Shown one piece after another: positions 10,501 to 15,972 of a stretch of DNA of 21,121 nucleotides (its first letter is position 1; each line of letters opens with the position of its first letter). The stretch spans positions 1-21,121 of the forward strand of contig CBDUYN010000175.1 in assembly GCA_965371445.1 (NCBI GenBank), written 5' to 3'. The DNA comes from DASWIG01 sp965371445 (GTDB lineage: Bacteria > Acidobacteriota > Thermoanaerobaculia > Multivoradales > J023). The notes beneath the pieces are model-generated. The model had not been told where the DNA came from, did not search any database, and saw only the letters and a program-made list of their open reading frames with translations. The position numbers were made by a program, and so were the translations under genes.

Positions 10501-12313
10501 TGGCCACCACCATCTCGGGGGAGCGCTCCATGAAAAGCCCCACCAGGGTGTCGCGGGAGACGCCGCGACGGCGCAGGAAACCGGCCAACTGGCGAGCGCG
10601 GGCCGCGAGCTCGCCGTAGGTCATCTCCGCCGGGCCGTCCGCGGTGTGCCAGGCCAGGGCCACGGCGTCGGGTATCCGTGCCGCCTGCTCCGCAAAAAGC
10701 TCGTGGACGGCCGCGTCCCGGGGAAAGGGCGTCGCGACGTCGTTCCATTCGGTGAGGAGCTGATGGCGCTCGACCGGCGCCAGGAGAGGGAAGGCCGACA
10801 CCGGGCTCTGCGGCCGTGCCGCGATCGCCGCGAGGAGTGTCCGGTACGAGCGGTCGAGGCGCGCGACCGTCGTTGCGTCGAAAAGCGCCGCCGAAGACTC
10901 CCAGAATCCCCGCAATCCGGAAGGCGTCTCCTCCAGGGAAAGCGTCAGGTCGACGATCGACATGCCAGTGTGGACGTCGAGGTTCTCGACCTCGAGACCT
11001 GGCAGCTCGATCTCGGGATGCTGCACGTTGAGCGCGAAGACGACCTGAAAGAGAGGGTTGTGGCCGGGATTGCGCTCGGGTTGGAGCTCCTCGACCAGCT
11101 TTTCGAAGGGAAGGCTCTGGTGGGCGTAGGCGGCGAGAGCCGTCTTCTGTGCTCGCGCCAACGTCTCCACGAACAAAGGATCGCCGGAGAGGTCGCCGCG
11201 CAGCGCCAGCGTGTTGACGAAAAAGCCGATCAGCCCGGCCAGCTCCTGTTGCTCCCGGCCGGCGATCGGCGAGCCCACCACCAGGTCGTCCTGACCGGAG
11301 ATGCGGTGGAGCAGGACCTCGAACGCGGCCAGGAGCACCATGAAGAGCGTCGCGCCTTCTCGCCGGGCGAGCTCGACGAGAGCCGTGCTGAGCGGCTCGT
11401 CCAAGGCCAACGAACGCACCCGGCCGTGAGGTGTGTAAGAGGCCGAACGCGGCCGGTCACTCGGCAGCTCGAGGCTCGACGTCGCCCCGGCCAGAGCCTG
11501 GCGCCACCAGGCAAGCTCGTCTTGCAGCACTTCGCCGGTAAGCCACTGCCGCTGCCAGACGGTGAAGTCGGCGTACTGGATCGGCAACTCGGCAAGACGT
11601 GGCTCGACGCCCTGGGACCCGGCCGCGTAAAGCTCCATGAGCTCGTGACGCAATACACCCACCGACCAGCCGTCGGAGACGATGTGGTGGAGCGTCAGAG
11701 TGACTACGTGCTCGTCCCCGGCGAGGCGTAGGAGGACGGCGCGCAGGAGCGGACCTCGTTCCAGATCGAAGAGGCGCCGCGCCTCGAGATCAACCTGACG
11801 GCGTAGCGCGGCCTCGCGCAGGAGCGCGGCCAGTCGCGACAGGTCGACGAGCGGCAGCGGGAATACCGCGGCAGCCGCCACCACCTGCATCGGCTCTTCG
11901 TCGCGGGCCACGAAGCGGGTCCGCAGGACCTCGTGGCGACCCACGATCCCTTCGAAAGAGCGCCGCAGAGCGCCGAGCGAAAGAGGGCCGCGTACCCGGA
12001 AGGCGGCGGGTAGGTTGTAGGCGGCGCTCGGCGCCAACTGGTCGAGGAACCACAGCCGCTGCTGGGCATAGGAGAGGGGGCAGGGCTTCTCGGGCTCCCG
12101 TGTCCCGCGCACCAGCTCCGGCATCACCCCGGCGCGCACGGCCCGGTGGGCCTGCCGTAGAAAAGCGAGGACCTCCTCCTTGGAACGTACCAGCTCCTCG
12201 CGAAGCTCCGCGGTCAAGGCGCCGTGGGGCGCCTTGAAGCGGAGCTTCTCGTCCTCCGCCCACAACGTCACTCCTGACTCGCGGAGGCTCTGCAGGAGCT
12301 GCTCCAGGCTCAT
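1..12313 (-). CDS. Nonribosomal peptide synthetase, four modules, 3' end outside window
   Basis: A modular megasynthase that activates amino acids as adenylates, loads them on carrier domains and joins them into a peptide. One open frame runs from ATG at 12313 to the left edge without a stop (4104 codons seen). The start is preceded by an AGAGGGA ribosome site about 8 nt upstream. Domain order by residue: TubC-like docking 1-52; C 78-510 (HHIVSDG at 209); A 520-1030 (YTSGTTG at 689); T with active Ser1090; C with HHVISDG at 1279; A from 1590 with a methyltransferase insert; T with Ser2473; C with HHAISDG at 2661; A from 2975; T with Ser3539; C with HHIVADG at 3727; A begins near 4060 and is cut by the edge. 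All C domains start with an S-F/Y-AQQRLWFL motif, typical of LCL or related condensing types. No epimerisation domain is seen. The product is unknown. Confidence 0.97.
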   Translation of the reverse strand, partial: MSLEQLLQSLRESGVTLWAEDEKLRFKAPHGALTAELREELVRSKEEVLAFLRQAHRAVRAGVMPELVRGTREPEKPCPLSYAQQRLWFLDQLAPSAAYNLPAAFRVRGPLSLGALRRSFEGIVGRHEVLRTRFVARDEEPMQVVAAAAVFPLPLVDLSRLAALLREAALRRQVDLEARRLFDLERGPLLRAVLLRLAGDEHVVTLTLHHIVSDGWSVGVLRHELMELYAAGSQGVEPRLAELPIQYADFTVWQRQWLTGEVLQDELAWWRQALAGATSSLELPSDRPRSASYTPHGRVRSLALDEPLSTALVELARREGATLFMVLLAAFEVLLHRISGQDDLVVGSPIAGREQQELAGLIGFFVNTLALRGDLSGDPLFVETLARAQKTALAAYAHQSLPFEKLVEELQPERNPGHNPLFQVVFALNVQHPEIELPGLEVENLDVHTGMSIVDLTLSLEETPSGLRGFWESSAALFDATTVARLDRSYRTLLAAIAARPQSPVSAFPLLAPVERHQLLTEWNDVATPFPRDAAVHELFAEQAARIPDAVALAWHTADGPAEMTYGELAARARQLAGFLRRRGVSRDTLVGLFMERSPEMVVATLGVLTAGAAYAPFEPSYPETRLAWLVDDTRVPLVLTEESLAGRLPPEIPAIRLDSEWATVVEEGISEDIVSPPADAGQLCYVMYTSGTTGMPKGVAVTHRAVIRLVRETRFATFGPEEVSLQLAPISFDASTLEIWGPLLHGGRLVLHPPAPLSLDDLAEGIGRRGVTTLWLTAGLFHQMVETHPESLAGVRQLLAGGDVLSVRHVRDMLERMDGRLFNGYGPTENTTFTCCHPMRRGARLGTSVPIGRPISNTTVYLLDARLRPVPLGMPGSLYTGGAGLARGYFRRPGLSASVFVPDPYSAEGGGRLYGTGDEARYLPDGTVEFLGRGDKQVKLRGFRIELGEIEAHLEALPGVRSAVVILREDVPGDRRLVGYLVPGYLVPVDAASSDGDDALEEAARTALEASLPPYMVPSAFVTLGELPLDPNGKVDRKALPAPEARTAAPVYVAPKTAAEETLAGIFSELLGVARVGTADDFFTLGGHSLLATRLVSRIRQALGVEIALTELFAKPRIVELAAALERARRPVELPPLEPQGRGTLSPLSFAQQRLWFLHRLEPWNPEYNIPAAITVEGPLDVAVLQRSLDEVLRRHETLRTRFAQQDDDPVQILDPIRRQALPVVDLTALPETVHEAQTLRLARREARRVFDLAQAPLLRTALLRLAGARHVFLLNQHHVISDGWSIGVLVRELGALYRAFSTGEAAALAELPLQYADFAIWQRRWLQGEVLERQLDYWREELAGATALELPTDRPRPAMRSGRGASVQVILPEALRDALEGFGREQGATLFMVLLAAFQTLLHRYSGQHDVVVGSPVAGRRWTEVESLIGFFVNTLVLRCDFSDSPRFTQLLARTKETALAGYAHQDVPFEQLVEEIQPQRDRTRTPLFQVAFALQNANVEPLQLKELALRPLPIDSGSSKFDLTLTLVPETEGLAGTFEYSTDLFDRSTVVRWREHLSTLLESVVASPGSFVHELDLLPPAERQQLVVEWNDTGRVYAERDVCLHRLIEAQAARTPDAVASAFEGAELTCRDLDARSNQLARHLRSLGVGRYAGPRPAGPPEKLVGVYVERSLEMIVGLLGILKAGGAYVPLDPGYPADRVAFMVDDAGVEVLLTQDHLVPSLPESPAQIVRLDGDWPRISRQSTAPLCAAVTQDSLAYMIYTSGSTGRPKGAMNTHRAITNRLLWMQEAYGLGPQDQVLQKTPFSFDVSVWELFWPLMYGARQIFAKPEGHKDSAYLVDLIEAEGITTLHFVPSMLAAFLEEPDIERCDGLRHVICSGEALPLDLQRRFYARLKAELHNLYGPTEAAVDVTCWACERRCRAGGAPDDARRFMVPIGRPVTNTEIRIVDRYLNLVPIGVPGELLIGGVQLMRGYHRRPGLTAEKLVPDPFRATPPEGRPGGRLYKTGDLSRTLPDGNVEYLGRLDHQVKIRGLRIELGEIEATLASHPAINEAVVLAEDNGRGEARLAAFLIPDEVEALPVRRLLRLEEAGELDESRLYRLPDGWPLFHLNRNETDFLYQEIFDLCSYLRHGVTLCEGDVVFDVGANVGLFTLFASRRVGAAGRIYSFEPIPAIHRLLAQNAELWGVPARVFECGLSNAAGEVEFTFYPHVSILSGQFADAAEEREAVRSFLRNEQGENLSEEMLEELLDERLRGERVSCRLRTVSEVMSAEGVERVDLLKVDVEKGELEVLDGIDEEDWPKIRQVVLEVHDVGDRLARVGGQLEEQGFTVALEQDETMLATGLYNLYARRPAQRPGRPAPEREVWNDVEKLLDAVRTAAGEKLPDYMVPPSIVLRDSLPLLPNGKVNRRVLADLVAHEWPRRAATEHVAPRNAVEEKLAEVWGEVLGVTPPDDRQIGVFDDFFELGGHSLLATRAVSRIRRTFRVELPLPDFFDAPRIADLATRIEAASQSSLPPLLPVPRDGALPLSFAQQRLWFLAQLEPKNPEYNMPMALQVSGRLDVGVLEAALTTVVRRHEVLRTRFAEQDGRPVQIVDERSPEPLLLVDLTALPEPWREAEQRRRIGQEALRLFDLARGPLQRAIVWQRSREEHVVLLNQHHAISDGWSIGVLVHEMGELYRAFTAGRPSPLLPLPVQYVDFAVWQRSWLVGELLDRQLAWWRDELAGVTTLDLPTDRPRSAVRSGRGSTLTLAWPASLRGALEELARQQDATLFMTLLAAFQTLLFRVTGQRDVTVGTPIAGRRWSEVEGLVGFFVNTLVLRGDLARCGTAGMTELVERTRDMALRAYAHQDLPFERLVEALQPMRDLSRTPLFQVMFELQSSMLLGTLRLPGLTLEPLPLETGIAKFDLTLSLIETGDVLSGSLEYATSLFDRTTVERLLGHYEVLLGGIVADPKASPEALPLLSAGERQQLWQEWSAGPPAAACAATVHELIAVQARRKPAAAAVVLGDESLSYAELDRRSDHLARRLRDRGVGPEVVVAVLAERCPEMVVAALGVLKAGGAYLPLDSAHGYDRLAYLLTVAGARLLLCTGRLAGDLPEMSCEVLPVGRALAEEDGGSGPPVPGSQPGHLAYVVYTSGSSGRPKGVMVTHGSLVNAWRAWQEAFQLSDSDCYLQMASFSFDVFAADLLRALASGGRLVLCPRETLLEASALYQLMLWHGVNCADFVPAVARQLTSFSEESGQRLDFMRLLVVGSDVWYVHEYEQLRRLAGPATRTVNSYGLSEVTIDSTFFEGDVAGLHVDAQVPIGRPYAGTRLYVLDPELRIVPCGIPGELYLGGAGLARGYLGQRALTAKRFVPDPFSTGGRLYRTGDLARYLGTGTLDLIGRIDQQVKIRGYRIEPAEVEAVLGKHPKVETAAVVAREDEPGEKRLVAYVVGSATPDELRDAVGRRLPAYMKPSAFVALDEMPLNANGKVDRAALTRRALPSPSPEHLAAQDGRVAPRNPTEELLAGIWAEVLGTEALPGVHDSFFALGGHSLLATQVVSRVRRTLGVELTLTDFFDAPQIADLAARVSGMTTSAAVPPPVPVPRGEGQGSLPLSFAQQRLWFLDQLDPGSAAYNIPTAVRLKGALEPEALTRALNAVVTRHEVLRTRFETVGGRPVPVVMDRPELEIPVVELEDPGDAAVARHAAVAAARSFSLAEGPLLDVRLLRLGPEEHVFLLNLHHIVADGWSLGVLVRDLAALYRAFQSGEEPGLPELPIQYADFAVWQRQQLSGETLERQLGWWRQRLAGPLPTLELPLDRPRPAVQTYQGGRQSLRLPRPLADALRALAQRFGASLFMTLLAAFKVLLHRLSGQDDILVGFPIAGRGVPEVEDLIGIFLNNLVVRTDFSDDDLSRSDTSGAGTPGAPSFREVLTRVREETLGAFAHQDVPFEKLLAELYPERDLSRTPIFQVFFNMLNLPESVLELPGLTVELESEVEVPSKFDLTVYLVEEDDGTIVAHLIYNADLFDAERMAEMAAQYQALLAAMVADPDASIDAPSLVTDRATGLLPQPEAPLSDKWRGTLHAGFSRCAAEHPQRLAVVDKDESWTYGELDARANQ
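1589..4738 (-). other. NRPS module 3: C-A-T, basic-residue-like specificity
   Basis: The C domain carries HHAISDGWS. The A domain has YTSGSSGRPKG, SFSFDVFAAD, a variant A5 motif NSYGLSEVT in place of the usual N-x-YGPTE, RTGD, KIRGYRIEP and NGKVDR. The code read by eye is D-V-A-D-V-G-S-I-D-K. Asp at the fourth and ninth positions suggests a basic side chain, and it resembles remembered arginine/ornithine-type codes. The carrier is DSFFALGGHSLL with Ser3539. Substrate confidence is low; domain identity is secure. Confidence 0.8.
4784..8880 (-). other. NRPS module 2: C-A(MT)-T, serine specificity
   Basis: The C domain has HHVISDGWS. The A domain has YTSGSTG, SFDVSVWE, the LYGPTEAAVD region and KIRGLRIEL (A8), is then interrupted by a methyltransferase, and resumes at LPDYMVPP (A9) and NGKVNRR (A10, Lys2409). 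The code D-V-W-H-I-S-L-V-D-K matches the well-known serine family of codes. The carrier is DDFFELGGHSLL with Ser2473. The split A domain is complete in both halves, so the module should be functional and would install serine carrying a methyl group. Confidence 0.9.
5279..6091 (-). other. FkbM-type methyltransferase inserted in adenylation domain 2
   Basis: Residues about 2075-2345 form a SAM-dependent methyltransferase lying in frame between A8 and A9. Motif I is VFDVGANVGLF (Asp2146, Gly2148, Gly2152), followed by YSFEPIP (the acidic residue expected to hold the ribose of SAM) and the strongly FkbM-like stretch DLLKVDVEKGELEVLDG near 2270. FkbM-family enzymes are typically O-methyltransferases, while the usual NRPS insert at this site is an N-methyltransferase of another family. 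With a serine code in the host domain, side-chain O-methylation is the natural guess, as reported for the serine module of kutzneride synthetase. That outcome is inference. Confidence 0.88.
8939..12082 (-). other. NRPS module 1: C-A-T, valine-like specificity
   Basis: The condensation domain carries HHIVSDG with catalytic His210 and Asp214. The A domain has YTSGTTG, SFDAST, NGYGPTEN, a TGD motif and NGKVDRK. Aligning by eye to GrsA gives the specificity code D-A-L-W-L-G-G-T-F-K, closest to the classical valine code D-A-F-W-I-G-G-T-F-K. The carrier domain reads DFFTLGGHSLL with Ser1090 as the phosphopantetheine site. The domain calls are secure. The substrate is a prediction and could be another branched aliphatic residue. 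Confidence 0.85.
12158..12313 (-). other. TubC-type N-terminal docking domain of the NRPS
   Basis: Residues 1-52 match the pattern of TubC N-terminal docking domains: a helix (LEQLLQSL), a short strand segment around GVTLW and KLRFKAPHG, then two helices with L-T-x-E-L-R and K-E-E-V-L. In known systems (myxobacterial and cyanobacterial NRPS/PKS lines) this domain receives the chain from the C-terminal tail of a partner synthetase. Its presence implies that this protein is not the first enzyme of its line. The family assignment is from remembered pattern only. Confidence 0.8.
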
Positions 12314-12697
12314 CAACCGTCCCTCTGTGTGATCGACTTGAATCCGTGCCGGACGCCGAAGGTGACACTCTATCGGTCTCTGGAAGCTACTGGAATGTCT
12401 CGACGAGAAAGATGGACGCCGAATTCCCTCAAAGCCGCGACCAAGAGCTTGGACGACGGGAAAAGGGCCGATCGTCCCGGGCTATACGATTCAGGGTGAG
12501 GGCGAGCGCTGACTCCAAGCCGCCTCCTCCAGCCGACGCCGAGGGACGGTCGCGCTTGCGCCTCATTTCTCCGGATCCGCCCCACGACAAAGCCCGCGCC
12601 GTCGAGCCATGTCCATGGCCACGGCGTGACGCCGCCCGAAACCTCCGCCGCGCCGCCACGTATTTCTCCTTCAGATCCAACAAGAAGGAGAACCGCG
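12314..12697. promoter_or_regulatory. Divergent intergenic region between NRPS and secreted-protein genes
   Basis: This 384-bp gap separates two genes that diverge, so both promoters should lie here. Toward the NRPS start the minus strand has AGAGGGACGG before ATG. Toward the plus-strand gene there is AGAAGGAGAA just before ATG 12698 and a TATACGAT -10-like element near 12482-12490, without a well-spaced -35. No terminator, operator palindrome or small gene is convincing. Promoter positions are guesses. Confidence 0.4.
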
Positions 12698-14461
12698 ATG
12701 AGATTCCAACCAAGGACGGTCTTGTTCGTTGCCATAGCCTGCCTGCTCGGCGTCGCCCCGGCGTGGGCCCAGACGCTGGCGGAGATCACAGATCTCGAAA
12801 CCGGGCAGCTCGAGGTTCGGGGCTTCGCGCTCGACGAGTCTCAGGAGGTCGAGATCGAGGCGGTCGTCTTCCAGCGCGAACGCCACGCCCGGGACCATGA
12901 TTGGAACCGCGGCGCGCTGACCCAGGCGTGGATCCTCGACTCGGCGAGCCGCGAAGTGGTGTGGTCGACCCACGACTCGGAGCCCGACTCACTGCGGCGA
13001 GGCGTCGGCGAGCACCAGGCCACGATACGCCTCGACGCCGGGACCTATGAGGCCTACTACGCCACTCATCCCGACCCCTACGATGGCGACGAAGACGACG
13101 AGGGCCTGATCTTGCGTTTGGGACGCTCGATCGGGCGGATGTTCTCCGACGACGACTGGAGAGGCTACCTCCACGCGGCCGGTTCCGGAGATTTCCGCAT
13201 CGTCGTGCGCGGCCGCGGCCGGACCTTGGAGGCCGGAGAGGTCGAGCAAGCGCGGCTGCAGCTCGGCGACAATGCCCTGGTGGCCTTCCTCGCCGTGGGT
13301 GACGACGAGACCCAAAGCCGCGGCTTCGAGCTCGACCAGCCGCTCGAGATCGAGGTCTACGCCGTCGGCGAGGTCACCGACGACGGCGGGTACGACTCCG
13401 GCTGGATCCTCGACACCGAGAGCCGGAAGCGCGTCTGGAGCTTCACCCACGACGACTCTGAGCCGGCGGGAGGCGCCGCGAAGAACCGCCAAGTCCGCGA
13501 CACCCTACACCTTCCGGCGGGTCGCTACGCCGCCTTTTTCGTTACCGACGGCTCGCACTCCACAGATCACTGGAACGCCCTGCCGCCCTACGATCCGTCC
13601 TACTGGGGCCTGACGCTACGCCTGAGCGAGCCCGGCGCCGAGCGCTACGCCAGGGCGTTCGAGTACAGTCACTTTCCCGGCAAGGACCAGGCGATCGTCG
13701 AGCTGACCCGGGTCGGCGACGACGAGCACGTATCAAAGGCCTTTACGATCGAACGGCCGCTCAAGGTGCGGATCTACGCGCTCGGAGAAGGCACCCGCGA
13801 GATGCACGACTACGGCTGGATCGCCGACGCTCGGAGTAGAAAGGAGGTCTGGTCGATGGATTTCCGGCGCACCGAGCCGGCCGGCGGCGACTCCAAGAAC
13901 CGCCAGATCGACGAAGTGATCGAGCTGCCGGCAGGTAGCTACGTCGTGGCGTACGTGACCGACGACTCCCACTCCTACAACGACTGGAACGCCGCGCCGC
14001 CCACCTTTCCCGGCCGTTGGGGCATCAGTCTCTTCGCCGCCGACGAGAGCTTCGAGCCGTCCGAGGTCAGCGTCTACCGTGAGGGCGACGACCCGTCGCT
14101 CCTCGCCCGCATCGACCGCGTTCGCGACCGGACCCATCGACAGCGGGAATTCTCGCTCGAAGCGGATTCGGAAGTGTCGATCTACGCCCTGGGCGAAGGT
14201 ACGGACGGCAGCATGTACGACTACGGTTGGATCGAGAACGCCGAGGGCCGGGTGATCTGGGAGATGACCTTCCGGATGACCGAGCGTGCCGGCGGTGCGG
14301 AGAAGAACCGCTTCTTTCAAGGCGTGGTCGAGCTCGAGGCCGGTGACTACACCCTCCATTACGAGAGCGACGGCTCGCACTCCTACGGCGACTGGAACGC
14401 CTCGCCACCCCGCGATCCGGAGGGCTGGGGTATCCGGGTCGTGCTCGTAGCGGGGGGGTGA
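12698..14461 (+). CDS. Exported protein with four tandem homologous domains, function unknown
   Basis: The 587-residue product starts at ATG 12698, chosen over an upstream in-frame start at 12626 because it follows AAGAAGGAGAA and begins a clear signal peptide (basic MRFQPR, hydrophobic VLFVAIACLLGVA, cleavage site AWA-Q after residue 24). The mature part is four related domains: about 25-180, 188-320, 332-455 and 465-587. The last three share YGWI-x-(D/N)-A, a V-W-x(2,4)-F segment, AGG-x2-KNR, L-x-AG-x-Y, a TDxSHS or SDGSHS motif, DWNA-x-PP and WGI/WGL. The first copy is divergent and has an insert. Alternating hydrophobic residues suggest beta-sandwich modules. It is probably periplasmic or secreted. 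I do not recognise the family. It is not obviously part of the NRPS pathway. Confidence 0.9.
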   Translation: MRFQPRTVLFVAIACLLGVAPAWAQTLAEITDLETGQLEVRGFALDESQEVEIEAVVFQRERHARDHDWNRGALTQAWILDSASREVVWSTHDSEPDSLRRGVGEHQATIRLDAGTYEAYYATHPDPYDGDEDDEGLILRLGRSIGRMFSDDDWRGYLHAAGSGDFRIVVRGRGRTLEAGEVEQARLQLGDNALVAFLAVGDDETQSRGFELDQPLEIEVYAVGEVTDDGGYDSGWILDTESRKRVWSFTHDDSEPAGGAAKNRQVRDTLHLPAGRYAAFFVTDGSHSTDHWNALPPYDPSYWGLTLRLSEPGAERYARAFEYSHFPGKDQAIVELTRVGDDEHVSKAFTIERPLKVRIYALGEGTREMHDYGWIADARSRKEVWSMDFRRTEPAGGDSKNRQIDEVIELPAGSYVVAYVTDDSHSYNDWNAAPPTFPGRWGISLFAADESFEPSEVSVYREGDDPSLLARIDRVRDRTHRQREFSLEADSEVSIYALGEGTDGSMYDYGWIENAEGRVIWEMTFRMTERAGGAEKNRFFQGVVELEAGDYTLHYESDGSHSYGDWNASPPRDPEGWGIRVVLVAGG

Positions 14462-14607
14462 AGCGACGCGTCAGCGTCCTGATCTTCCACTGGGAGCGCC
14501 AGCGTATCCCGATTTCCACGGAGTTTTCTCCGGGCAAATCAGCGCCGCCGTCGACCTGGGTGCCGGTCATATGCTATAGGGAGGTCAAAGAATAGGAGAC
14601 TTACCTT

Positions 14608-14880
14608 ATGACACACACATCTAAGTACCGAATGAAGGGCCTCTTGACGCTCGCCGAGCTCAGCGCTGGCACAGGGCCTTCTACCGGGCCAAGGCCTTCC
14701 TCATCGCCCCCGGGATTCGAGCTTCCGGCCGGTGGCCCTTCCGGGCCTGCCCGACTATCCCAAGGCCGAGATCGAGAAGTCGCTGGTGGCGACCATGGGC
14801 GAGGTCGCCCGGACGTCGCAGGCGGCCGCGAAGGCGGATGCCGAGGTGACCGCCGCACGGTTCCGGCTCAAGGACGAGCC
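14608..14880 (+). pseudogene. Possible decayed small gene with two frameshifts
   Basis: ATG 14608 follows TAGGAG and a TATGCTATAG -10-like element (14570-14580), which looks like a real gene start: MTHTSKYRMKGLLTLAELSA. The sense then appears to move to a second frame (WHRAFYRAKAFLIAPGIRA, from 14667) and to a third (DYPKAEIEKSLVATMGEV, then AAAKADAEVTAARFRLKDE, to about 14880). Each piece looks protein-like, and none continues in the frame of the previous one. I cannot name a parent family. It could equally be chance open sequence in GC-rich DNA. Confidence 0.3.
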
Positions 14881-15308
14881 GGCTCTCCCTCTCTCCCCCC
14901 AAGGGGGGGCGTGGCCTCTTCCAGGGTGGTCGGCTTGCCTCGGAACGGTGGTCGGCTTGCCTCGGAATACGCATCCCGTCCCGCCCTCCATGCGTGGCCC
15001 TGACCTGTTGGGGACAGGCCCAGGGCCCCCTTGCGAGGGGCCGCCAGGCGGCCTTCTCGATCTTGCCTTTCTTGCCGTTCTTGCCGGCCATCGCCGGTTG
15101 CGACCTGGATACGTTTGGACGTCATTCAGGGCTCACCACGAAGGTAAAGCCTGCTCGAAGTCACCGGCTCGACCAAGGAGCCGAGAAGAAAAGAAAGGCA
15201 TGGCAAGAAAGGCAAAGAAGACAAGAAGGAACGGAGTTACGACAAAATTAAGGGGCGTGCCCTTTAGCTACTTCGATGTTGTCCGAAGACGCCAGCTCCG
15301 ATCGTCAG
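14881..15308. other. Non-coding junction between chromosomal genes and cassette array
   Basis: No gene in this stretch convinces me on either strand. Apart from the short tandem duplication it holds a purine-rich stretch at 15175-15235 that would read as a lysine-rich tail (EPRRKERHGKKGKEDKKER) ending in a stop at about 15264. A lysine-rich reading (MAGKNGKKGK) also occurs on the minus strand at 15091. Both may be remnants of gene ends. The base composition begins to fall here. Confidence 0.4.
14925..14967. repeat. Tandem duplication, 21-bp unit at 22-bp period
   Basis: Two copies of a 21-bp unit beginning GGTGGTCGGCTTGCC occur at 14925-14945 and 14947-14967, separated by one base. They lie next to a C6/G7 homopolymer pair (about 14895-14909) in DNA without a convincing gene. 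The cause is probably replication slippage. Confidence 0.85.
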
Positions 15309-15441
15309 GCCGCACGGCGGACCGGGCACTCAGCGGCGCCCCGCCAACTACCTCGAGTGGTCGCCGAGGGCACTGCGCCACAACCGGCTAAAACCGTGAA
15401 ACGAGCTAAGGCGTCCGACTGGAGTGCCCTTGTTGTGCGGC
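15309..15441 (-). repeat. attC site F (long type), distal end of cassette array
   Basis: This is a 133-bp imperfect palindrome. The right end GTTGTGCGGC (15432-15441) is mirrored by GCCGCACGGC at 15309-15318. The inner arms are GGCGTCCGACTGGAGTGCCC (15410-15429) and GGGCACTCAGCGGCGCC (15324-15340). These pair perfectly except for three unpaired bases in the longer arm, the hallmark of folded attC sites. The minus-strand 3' core reads GCCGTGC where GTTGTGC is expected, so the strand-exchange box has lost its GTT. It closes the last cassette. Confidence 0.8.
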
Positions 15442-15725
15442 ACCGGTCTCCTTGCCTCGAACACCCCCGACCCGCAAAGAAGGTCGTCTGTTCTTCCGGG
15501 ACTGGCACAGCGCCCAGCTCCACAGCACCTGGTCGCGGTGCCTCGGCTCCCAGCCGGAAGTTCCAAGCAGGCGCAGCAGGGCGCCGCAGCATTCGGCTGC
15601 CCTCCACGGTTCGTTGGTCCAGCGCTCTCATCCGGCTATGCGTACTCCTGCGACCAATATACCACAGCCGGGAGAGATTCGGCAACTCGCAGAGGAGGAG
15701 CTAACCCTCATGGAGCCGCCGGCAC
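15442..15725. other. Gene-free tail of cassette 5 with a possible promoter
   Basis: This is a 284-bp stretch between the small frameshifted gene and attC F. On the minus strand TTGCCG (15680-15685) and TATATT (15656-15661) are 18 bp apart, a good sigma-70-like arrangement, followed by GCAGGAG. The only open frame behind it (from ATG 15631) runs straight through the attC site and has no recognisable features, so I do not call a gene. Confidence 0.4.
15656..15685 (-). promoter_or_regulatory. Candidate sigma-70-like promoter inside cassette 5
   Basis: Read on the minus strand: TTGCCG, an 18-bp spacer, then TATATT. It points left, toward attC F and the array boundary. No clear gene lies downstream inside the cassette. 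It could drive DNA past the array end or be a chance match. Confidence 0.3.
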
Positions 15726-15943
15726 TCAAAAGAGACCCAGTTGATCATGACTACCATCCTTGAGCGCCCGGAATCGCTCGGCCGATGTCTTGTCCACCTT
15801 CTGTCCAACCACCAAACGCTTCCACCCTTTGGGGGGGGCGGCCAAGCGACGCCGATGCACGCGAGTTGTCCGCGAGTCCATCCGCCCTTCTCGGACCTCG
15901 CTGCCTTGATCATGATATCTGTCAGTTCCACCGTCTCGCTCAT
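15726..15943 (-). pseudogene. Small protein with WPPP-K-GW motif, frameshifted in a C8 tract
   Basis: ATG 15943 begins MSETVELTDIMIKAARSEKG, continuing to GWTRGQLACIGVAWPPP. At the C8 run (plus-strand G8 at 15831-15838) the frame is lost. With six or nine C instead of eight the frame would continue KGWKRLVVGQKVDKTSAERF and end at the TGA at 15726-15728, after DQLGLF. The W-P-P-P-K-G-W pattern recalls small conserved hypothetical proteins with a 'GWT-x-x-QL-x-x-x-GV-x-WPPPKGW' core. Function is unknown. It starts 29 bp after the MGMT-like gene in the same cassette and strand, so the two are probably cotranscribed. The shift may be a real mutation, programmed slippage or a sequencing error. Confidence 0.7.
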
Positions 15944-15972
15944 GTCGAATATAAGCCGCTAATTAGGTCGCC

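Noticed and set aside
12626..12697. Extension of the secreted protein to an upstream ATG
   Set aside because: The extension would bury the signal peptide, and the ribosome site sits directly before 12698.
15305..15631. Minus-strand open frame behind the TATATT promoter-like box
   Set aside because: It runs through the whole attC F, has no motif or domain, and has chance-like composition.
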